DNA of 45,762 nt. Origin: an uncultured Collinsella sp. (GTDB taxonomy: Bacteria > Actinomycetota > Coriobacteriia > Coriobacteriales > Coriobacteriaceae). Position numbers and translations under genes: made by a program. Below are positions 39,745 through 45,762 of this stretch, piece by piece. The notes beneath the pieces are model-generated. The model did no database searches, was not told where the DNA came from, and saw only the letters and a list, made by a program, of their open reading frames with translations. Each line of letters starts with the position of its first letter. Within the stretch, counting starts at the first letter, position 1. The stretch spans positions 1 to 45,762 of the forward strand of contig CABUTO010000015.1 of NCBI GenBank assembly GCA_902494535.1, given 5' to 3'.

Positions 39745-40932
39745 ATGTTCAACACCATCATCACTACGGTCAAGACACTGCTGCGCCGGCCGAGCACGTG
39801 GGTCTGGGGCGCTCTCTTTCCCATCGCGCTTTCCACGATGTTCATGTTTATGTTTGCGAACCTCAGCTCCGACGGCAAGATCGACCCCGTGCCGGTGGCC
39901 GTCGTAGCGGATGAGGTCTGGGACGCCTCGACCTTTAAGGGCGTGGCGACGTCGCTTGCCAAGGAAGGCGACGATCAGCTGCTCGAGATCCACGAGCTCG
40001 ACGACGCAGCCGATGCGAACCGTGCGCTTAAGGCCGGCGAGGTTGCGGGCATCTATACGGTCGACGACGCAGGCGTACCCAAGCTCACACTGCTATCGAG
40101 CTACGACAGCTCGCGCGCATCATCGGTGCTCACCGATCGCAGCATCCTGGAGACGGTGGCAAGCTCGTATACACAAAATGCCGAGCTCATGTCCCAGATT
40201 GCCCAGGACAACCCGGCGGCGCTCGCCGACCAAGAGGCGGTTGCGCGCGCCCTGTCGCTCGAGGGCGGCACCCGCCGCGTAAGCCTGACGCGCACTACGC
40301 CCGACGGCACGACCATTTACTACTACGCGCTCTTTGGCCTGGTCGCGATGATGTCTGCCGAGTTTGCCGCTTTGAGCGTCGTCGACCTGCAGCCCAATCT
40401 GTCGGGCCTTGGCGCGCGCCGCTGCGTGGGTGGCCTTTCCAAGACGGCGTCGCTAGCCGGCATCTTTGTCGGCTCGTGGCTGGTTTCCTTTGCCTCGATG
40501 ACGATTGCGATCGGCTACGTGCGCCTGGTCGTGGGCGTCGACTTTGGCGGGCGCGAGGGGCTGTGTCTGGTGGGCGGCGCCGCTTCCGCGCTTGCCGCCA
40601 CGGGCCTGGGACTCTTTGTGGGCACACTTCCCGTTAAGGGCGGCAAGGCGTCCAAGTCCGGCATCCTCACGGGCTTTGCTACCACGTGCGCCCTGTTCGC
40701 CGGCCTCTACGGCGAGCCGGCGATGGCGCTTGCCGACGACGTCGCCCGCGCCTGCCCGGCCGAGTGCTGGCTCAACCCCGTCAAGCTCATCTGCGACATG
40801 TTCAACCGCCTGTATTTCTTTGAGGACCTGGGCCCCTTTGCCGTTCGCGCGGGCGCACTCGTCCTGATGGCCCTGGTGTTTGTCGCCGCCGCCACGCTGA
40901 TCTTTGGAAGGAGCCGCTATGAGCACCTTTAA
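39745..40932 (+). CDS. ABC-2 type transporter permease
   Basis: This 395-residue permease has an N-terminal helix (TWVWGALFPIALSTMFMFMFANL), a long external domain (about 45-190), and five or six helices in the second half (YYALFGLVAMMSAEFAAL, GIFVGSWLVSFASMTIAIGY and others). This is the plan of ABC-2 exporters of the DrrB/YhgE type. It starts 9 nt after the ATPase, with GGGGGCGG before the ATG. The end overlaps the next permease by 14 nt. The two permeases probably pair in one exporter. Confidence 0.88.
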   Translation: MFNTIITTVKTLLRRPSTWVWGALFPIALSTMFMFMFANLSSDGKIDPVPVAVVADEVWDASTFKGVATSLAKEGDDQLLEIHELDDAADANRALKAGEVAGIYTVDDAGVPKLTLLSSYDSSRASSVLTDRSILETVASSYTQNAELMSQIAQDNPAALADQEAVARALSLEGGTRRVSLTRTTPDGTTIYYYALFGLVAMMSAEFAALSVVDLQPNLSGLGARRCVGGLSKTASLAGIFVGSWLVSFASMTIAIGYVRLVVGVDFGGREGLCLVGGAASALAATGLGLFVGTLPVKGGKASKSGILTGFATTCALFAGLYGEPAMALADDVARACPAECWLNPVKLICDMFNRLYFFEDLGPFAVRAGALVLMALVFVAAATLIFGRSRYEHL

Positions 40933-42124
40933 GACTGCGCTTCGCATGGCGCTCGCACACCCGCTCTATCTGCTTATCTATACGGTGTTCATCTCACTCA
41001 TGGGTGTGTTTATCGCGGCATCGGTGAGCTGGAACTCGTCGCAGCTCACCGAGTACAAGCCCTACGATGCCAACGTGATCGTGGTCGATCGCGACGACAG
41101 CGATCTTTCGCGTGCGCTTACCAAGCATCTGGGTTCGCGCTTTGAGCTGGTCACGGGCGTCGGCGACGGCACCTACGACCTCGCGGACGCGCTCTCCAAG
41201 AGCAACAGCGCCAAGGGCAGCGCCGACTGCGTGTTCTTTATCCCGGAGGGGTTTGAGGACGACCTCGTTGTAGCCGCCCGCGCGGGGGAGTCCCTGCCCA
41301 AGCTCGATGTGACCTACGGTGCCGGCACCATGGCGGCGGCGCTTTCGTCTGCCGAGGCCTCGCGCTGGATCTCGCTCGCGGGCGCTGCGGCCGCACTTGA
41401 GCCCGCCGCCTCTAACGGTGACGTTGCCAAGGCCGCCGAGCATGCGGCCACCGAGCGTGCCGAGGTCGAGATCGAGCAGGTCAAGGTCGACTCGACTGCT
41501 GCCGCCACGCTCGAGTCGTATTTCAACTTTGGTGCGTACGCGATTATCTCGTCGGTCATCGTGTCGGTGGGGCTGGTGTTCTCGGGCATGAACGAGCCCG
41601 AGCGCGTGCGTCGTATGGATGCCGGCCCAATCTCCGAGCGCCAGCGTTCGCTTGCCGTGTTTGCGGCCGCCGCCGTACTCACCGTCTGCATCTGGTTTGT
41701 TTCGAGCATGATGGGCGTCGTGGGCTTTGCCGGCGCGGTCGCCGAGGTCGGCGTGGGGCGTGTGTGCCTGGCACTGGCGGCGACGTTTGCCCTGGCATGC
41801 ACGCCACTGGCCGTTGGCTTTGCCCTTTCGAGTCTGGGCGCGCGCGAGGAGCTGCTCAACGGTGTGGGCAACCTGCTTGGCATGCTCATGACGTTTTTGG
41901 GCGGCGCCTGGATGCCGCTGTCGCTCATGGGATCGGCCGTGCAGACCGTGGCGCACTTTGTGCCGACATATTGGGTGAACGACGCGATCGGCAAGGCGCT
42001 TGCCTCGGATTTGACGTCCGCCGTGCTGGGTGACATCGCCTGCGACCTAGGCGTCACGGTGCTCTTTGCCGCGGCCATCGCCGCCGTAGGCCTAGCCCTC
42101 TCGCGCACCAAATCCCGTGCTTAG
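40919..42124 (+). CDS. ABC-2 type transporter permease, second subunit
   Basis: This 401-residue permease has the same plan as its neighbour: a first helix (LYLLIYTVFISLMGVFIAASV), an external domain of about 180 residues, then several helices (YAIISSVIVSVGLVFSGMNEPERV). It starts at ATG 40919 within the preceding gene, with GGAAGGAG at the right distance. The frame extends a few codons upstream but has only a TTG there. It is the last gene of the exporter operon. A small palindrome (42129-42159) follows. Confidence 0.87.
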   Translation: MSTFKTALRMALAHPLYLLIYTVFISLMGVFIAASVSWNSSQLTEYKPYDANVIVVDRDDSDLSRALTKHLGSRFELVTGVGDGTYDLADALSKSNSAKGSADCVFFIPEGFEDDLVVAARAGESLPKLDVTYGAGTMAAALSSAEASRWISLAGAAAALEPAASNGDVAKAAEHAATERAEVEIEQVKVDSTAAATLESYFNFGAYAIISSVIVSVGLVFSGMNEPERVRRMDAGPISERQRSLAVFAAAAVLTVCIWFVSSMMGVVGFAGAVAEVGVGRVCLALAATFALACTPLAVGFALSSLGAREELLNGVGNLLGMLMTFLGGAWMPLSLMGSAVQTVAHFVPTYWVNDAIGKALASDLTSAVLGDIACDLGVTVLFAAAIAAVGLALSRTKSRA

Positions 42125-42128
42125 CCAC

Positions 42129-42159
42129 CTGGTCATTTAAGAACGTCCCCAATGACCAG
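42129..42159. repeat. Small palindrome related to the element at 168-230
   Basis: CTGGTCATT (42129-42137) and AATGACCAG (42151-42159) are perfect 9-nt arms. On the minus strand the whole reads CATTGGGGACGTTCTTAAATGA, close to the left arm of the palindrome at 168-191. No T-run follows. Confidence 0.6.
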
Positions 42160-42252
42160 TCTGAAATAAATCCCAAGCCTCGCTCCAAAATAGTTCGCCA
42201 AGGTTTACTATTACGCTCATAAAGTAGTATGAGGCTAACAGTGGGGGATACC

Positions 42253-42966
42253 ATGGCAACGCAGAAAGCCTACGTCCAGGTTAAGGATCTCAAAAAGCAT
42301 TACGGCGACGGTGATGCGCGCCTGACGGTACTCGATGGCATCGACACGTCCATCAACCGTGGCGAGATCTGCGTCATGCTGGGGCCTTCGGGTTCGGGCA
42401 AGTCGACCTTTCTTAACCTGATCGGCGGCCTGGAGGATGCTGACGCCGGCTCTATTCTGGTGGACGGCTGCGACCTCACCACGCTCAACACCGGCGACCT
42501 GGGCGAGTATCGCCGCCGCGAGCTGGGCTTTGTCTTCCAGTTCTACAACCTGGTGCCCGATCTCACCATCAAGGAAAACATCGAGGTCACGGCGCACCTG
42601 TCCAAAAACCCGCTCAACATTGACGACCTGCTGCGTTCGCTGGGCCTCTACGAGCACCGCAACAAGTTCCCGCGCCAGGTCTCGGGCGGCCAGCAGCAGC
42701 GCTGTGCCATCGGCCGTGCGCTCGTCAAAAACCCGGGCCTGCTGCTGTGCGACGAGCCCACCGGCGCGCTTGACTACAAGACGTCCAAGGAAATCCTGCA
42801 GCTCATGGAGGATGTCAACCGCACCTACGGCTGCACCATCATCATTGTCACCCACAATGCCGCCATCGCGCACATGGCCAATCGCGTGCTGCGCCTGCGC
42901 GACGGGCACATCGTCGAGGATGAGCTCAACGAGTCGCCCGTTGCGGCCGCCGAGCTCGATTGGTAG
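42253..42966 (+). CDS. ABC transporter ATP-binding protein of the MacB/LolD/BceA type
   Basis: This 237-residue ATPase works with the FtsX-like permease that follows. Walker A is GPSGSGKST, the Q-loop is in GFVFQFYNLVPDLT, the signature is VSGGQQQRCAIGRALVKNPGLLLCDEPTGALD (given here as the LSGGQ equivalent and Walker B), and the H-loop is IIVTHNAA. This is the typical set for exporters that move lipoproteins, peptides or antibiotics by a mechanical mode. The start ATG 42253 has GGGGGAT upstream; another ATG at 42229 is in frame but poorer. It ends 8 nt before the permease gene. Confidence 0.92.
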   Translation: MATQKAYVQVKDLKKHYGDGDARLTVLDGIDTSINRGEICVMLGPSGSGKSTFLNLIGGLEDADAGSILVDGCDLTTLNTGDLGEYRRRELGFVFQFYNLVPDLTIKENIEVTAHLSKNPLNIDDLLRSLGLYEHRNKFPRQVSGGQQQRCAIGRALVKNPGLLLCDEPTGALDYKTSKEILQLMEDVNRTYGCTIIIVTHNAAIAHMANRVLRLRDGHIVEDELNESPVAAAELDW

Positions 42967-42974
42967 GCGGCGCC

Positions 42975-45641
42975 ATGACACCTCTCGCAAAACGTCTCCC
43001 GCGCGAGCTGCGCCGCAATATCGGCAAGTACCTGGGCATCTTTTTGCTTATGTGCGGAAGCATCGCTCTCACCTCGGGATTTTTGCTCGCAGCGCATTCC
43101 ATCGGCTGCCTTATCGATGACATGCGCGATGCGTACGCGATTGAGGACGGCCGCGTGACCACCCCCTTCGAGGCTACCGACGATCAACTCAAGGCCGCCG
43201 AGGATGCAGCCGGCGACGTCGGCGGCGTCACGCTCTACAAGAATTTCTCCATCGACGCCATCATCAAAAAGACCGCCGGCGACGACGGCACCAAGCGCAC
43301 GCTGCGCACCTATGCGCACCGCGCTAAGGTGGACATTGCGTCCTACTGTGAGGGCAAGGAACCCAAGGCGGATGACGAGGTGGCCATCGACCGTGTCTTT
43401 GCCACCAATAACAACCTGTCCGTGGGTGATAAAGTCGAGCTCGAGGGTCGCACCTACACCATTTGCGGCATCATGACCCAGCCCGATAGTCAGGCGCTGT
43501 TCCTCAACAATTCGGACTTTACGGTGAACACCATCACGTACGGCGTGGCCGAGGTCACCGATGGCGGCTTTGCCGCGCTCGAAGATGCCGGCGGCGCACC
43601 CGCCTACACCTACTCCTTCACCTTTACCGATCGCGACCTCCCCACCGCGGACCGCATCGACGCCGAGCAAGATATGGTCGAGGCACTGACCGACGCCGAT
43701 GCGCGCGTGGACGATCTGACCGACGCCGATTCCAACCAGGGCATTGGCTACGCGCGCGACGACGTAGACGGCGACTCCATGATGTGGATGACGCTGCTCG
43801 ACATCATCATCGTGATCATGGCGTTCGTCTTTGTGGTCCTTACCGACGCCACCATCGAGGAGGAGAGCGCCATCATCGGCACGCTGCTCGCCAGCGGCTA
43901 TCGTCGACGCGAGATCGTGCTGCACTACCTTGCGCTTCCCGCCATCGTGGGCGTGGTCGCGGCGCTTTTGGGCACTGCGCTCGGCGTCGTGTTCTTTACC
44001 GAGCCCATGCGCAGCCTCTATTACGGCTCGTACAGCCTGCCGCCCTTCCAGGTGTACTGGAGCTGGGAGATCTTTGTGAAGTGCGCCGTGGTTCCCGCCG
44101 CCGCGCTCGTCCTCATCACGCTGGTGGGTCTGCTTCGCAAGATGGGCAAGACGCCGTTGCAGTTCCTTCGTCACGAGTCGAGCGGCAAATCGGGCACCAA
44201 GCGCGGCCTGCGGCTGCCGGAGCGCATGGGCTTTGTCTCGCGCTTCCGCTTGCGTATCTTCCTGCGCAATCTGGGCAACTTCGCCACACTCTTCGTGGGC
44301 ATTGCATTTGCGTCGCTACTGCTGCTCTTTGGCCTGGCGATTCTGCCCACGATGACGCACTATGCGGACAACCTCGAGACAAGCCTGGTCGCCGAGCACC
44401 AGTACACGCTCAAGGCGCCGTTGGAGCTCGAGGGCACTGCCGAGGAGCGCGAGCAGTGGTCGGCACTCGAGCGCTTGCAGTCGGTTGACGGCGCGCTGCT
44501 TTCCGCCACTCAGGATGCCGATGACGAGCTTGACGACGCGGCCGATGCGGCGCGGGCGGCAGCCGATGCCGCGACCGCATCTCCGTCTGCCGAGAGCCTG
44601 GCCGCGGCGCAGGACGCGCTCGCCAAGGTCCAGGACAAGAAGAATGCGCTCTACGCGCGCCTTGACGATCTTGCCGATGCCCTCGGCTGCGATCGCGATG
44701 AGGCCATCGACCTGATCGATAAGGCCTCTAAGATTGACACCGACAACGACGATATCCACCCGGTCAATACGATCGACAATGGTGCAGGCGCAATTGCGCA
44801 AGCCGAGAAATACGCCGTCTACCAGCTGCAATACGACCGCGGCGATGGAAATGGCGAGGAGACGATTTCCGTCTACGGCATTTCATCCGATTCACGCTAT
44901 TGGAAAGACCTCAACGTCGGCGACGGCCGTGTCGTCTTTGGCGGCGGCCTACTCGACAAGTTCGGCTGGAGCGAGGGCCAGAAGGTCACGCTCAGCGACA
45001 AGTACGAGGGCAAGAATTATTCCTTTGAGTACGCGGGCAAGGACTGTGCCTGGGGCTCCAAGTCGGATATGAATGTCTATATGAGCATCGACGACTTTAA
45101 CGAGCTGTTCGACAACGACGCCACCTACTTTAACGGCTATGCGAGCAACAAGAAGCTCGACCTCGATGCTCGTTACTTTGCCGGCGACACCACGCCCGAC
45201 GACATGCGCGCCGTGGGCGACCAGTTCATCGGCATGATGAGCAAAATGATCGGCATGATGGTTGGGCTTGCGGTGTTCATCTTCTTGCTGTTTATGTACC
45301 TGCTGACCAAGGCTGTGATCGACCACAGCGCCCGTTCGATCAGCTACATGAAAGTCTTTGGCTATCGCGATAGCGAGATTTCGCATCTGTACATCCGCTC
45401 GATCACATTGTGCGTGGCAGCGTCACTCGTGCTGAGCCTGCCGGTCATTATTGGCTCGCTCACGGCCATCTTCCGCTCGATGTTGCTCGCCTACAACGGC
45501 AATATCGAGATCTACGTGCCCGCTTGGTCCATGGCGGCGTGCGCAGGAATCGGCTTTGCGACCTACCTGGTCGTGGCACTGCTGCACACGCGCTCCATCA
45601 AGCGCGTCAGCCTGGCCGAGGCCCTCAAGGTGCAGGAGTAG
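42975..45641 (+). CDS. Large FtsX-like ABC transporter permease
   Basis: This 888-residue permease has a first helix (IGKYLGIFLLMCGSIALTSGFLLA, about 18-41), an external domain (about 45-265), three helices (from DIIIVIMAFVFVVLTDA), then another domain pair with a coiled-coil-like stretch rich in Ala, Asp and Leu (about 514-575), and final helices (MIGMMVGLAVFIFLLFMYLL and others). FtsX domains are marked by the segment ASGYRRREIVLHYLALPAI and the similar VFGYRDSEISHLYIRSITL. This is the two-FtsX layout of large permeases used in peptide and surface-component export. It may export or remove an antimicrobial peptide. Start ATG 42975. Confidence 0.88.
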   Translation: MTPLAKRLPRELRRNIGKYLGIFLLMCGSIALTSGFLLAAHSIGCLIDDMRDAYAIEDGRVTTPFEATDDQLKAAEDAAGDVGGVTLYKNFSIDAIIKKTAGDDGTKRTLRTYAHRAKVDIASYCEGKEPKADDEVAIDRVFATNNNLSVGDKVELEGRTYTICGIMTQPDSQALFLNNSDFTVNTITYGVAEVTDGGFAALEDAGGAPAYTYSFTFTDRDLPTADRIDAEQDMVEALTDADARVDDLTDADSNQGIGYARDDVDGDSMMWMTLLDIIIVIMAFVFVVLTDATIEEESAIIGTLLASGYRRREIVLHYLALPAIVGVVAALLGTALGVVFFTEPMRSLYYGSYSLPPFQVYWSWEIFVKCAVVPAAALVLITLVGLLRKMGKTPLQFLRHESSGKSGTKRGLRLPERMGFVSRFRLRIFLRNLGNFATLFVGIAFASLLLLFGLAILPTMTHYADNLETSLVAEHQYTLKAPLELEGTAEEREQWSALERLQSVDGALLSATQDADDELDDAADAARAAADAATASPSAESLAAAQDALAKVQDKKNALYARLDDLADALGCDRDEAIDLIDKASKIDTDNDDIHPVNTIDNGAGAIAQAEKYAVYQLQYDRGDGNGEETISVYGISSDSRYWKDLNVGDGRVVFGGGLLDKFGWSEGQKVTLSDKYEGKNYSFEYAGKDCAWGSKSDMNVYMSIDDFNELFDNDATYFNGYASNKKLDLDARYFAGDTTPDDMRAVGDQFIGMMSKMIGMMVGLAVFIFLLFMYLLTKAVIDHSARSISYMKVFGYRDSEISHLYIRSITLCVAASLVLSLPVIIGSLTAIFRSMLLAYNGNIEIYVPAWSMAACAGIGFATYLVVALLHTRSIKRVSLAEALKVQE

Positions 45642-45660
45642 TCATTTAAGAACGTCCATT
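45642..45660. repeat. Partial copy of the CTTAAATGA module
   Basis: GTCATTTAAGAACGTCCAT directly follows the permease stop and repeats the left part of the element at 42131-42148. It lacks the second arm. The remaining 100 bases to the window end show nothing I recognise. Confidence 0.5.
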
Positions 45661-45762
45661 ACAGTCGAAATTGTCAGCCTGGGACTGTCTCGGGCTACGA
45701 TTGAGGCGCGCCCAGAACGGGCCGCCGACCGGGCGCCCGCGCACGGCCGAACGTCCCTGCCC

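Overview
The window looks like a chromosomal segment of a high-G+C anaerobic gut actinobacterium of the class Coriobacteriia, most probably Collinsella or a close relative. This is inferred from the gene set (NfnAB, an Ech-type energy-converting hydrogenase, a fused ECF ATPase, a sortase-anchored pilin-like adhesin) and from the abundance of short palindromic intergenic elements; no rRNA or other decisive marker is present.

Layout. 353-4054: a polar amino-acid ABC importer operon (ATPase, Tat-type lipoprotein, two permeases) and a cytidylate-kinase-like protein. 4181-10241 (minus strand): nfnA-nfnB electron-bifurcating transhydrogenase, pth, prs and glmU. 10435-13689: an ECF vitamin-type importer (T, fused A-A, S). 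13840-19056: exonuclease III (minus), Sir2 deacylase, a folP-folK fusion, a degenerate biotin-ligase-like protein and, convergent, coaX. 19193-19369: initiator tRNA with promoter and terminator, followed by three tandem palindromes. 19777-21807: an FMN/4Fe-4S/FAD ene-reductase. 22248-22652: a stand-alone HTH protein behind an AT-rich promoter region. 22939-28595: a complete Ech-like [NiFe] hydrogenase operon in which the NuoL-like and NuoH-like subunits are fused. 29085-36395: a 2436-residue VWA adhesin with about 13 isopeptide-type repeats and LPTTG. 36828-38599 (minus): a NarL-type two-component system, divergent from a three-gene ABC-2 exporter (38797-42124) and an ABC/FtsX pair (42253-45641).

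How it fits together. Ech and NfnAB both use reduced ferredoxin. Ech would turn it into H2 plus an ion gradient, NfnAB would turn it plus NADH into NADPH. The two-component system lies between the adhesin and the ABC exporters and is a candidate regulator of either.

The most unusual content is non-coding. (1) Two hairpin elements of 153 and 154 bp bracket the adhesin region. They share identical terminal arms but have unrelated, internally perfectly complementary inner arms, so sequence changes while structure is kept. (2) A 189-bp nested palindrome sits in frame inside the linker of the fused ECF ATPase, like the Rickettsia palindromic elements. (3) Three tandem palindromes follow the tRNA. 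(4) Many different intergenic elements share a GGGGAC[A/G]G head with different tails. No CRISPR array, IS transposase, phage gene or reverse transcriptase was seen. The last 120 bases hold only a partial repeat copy and nothing else I recognise.
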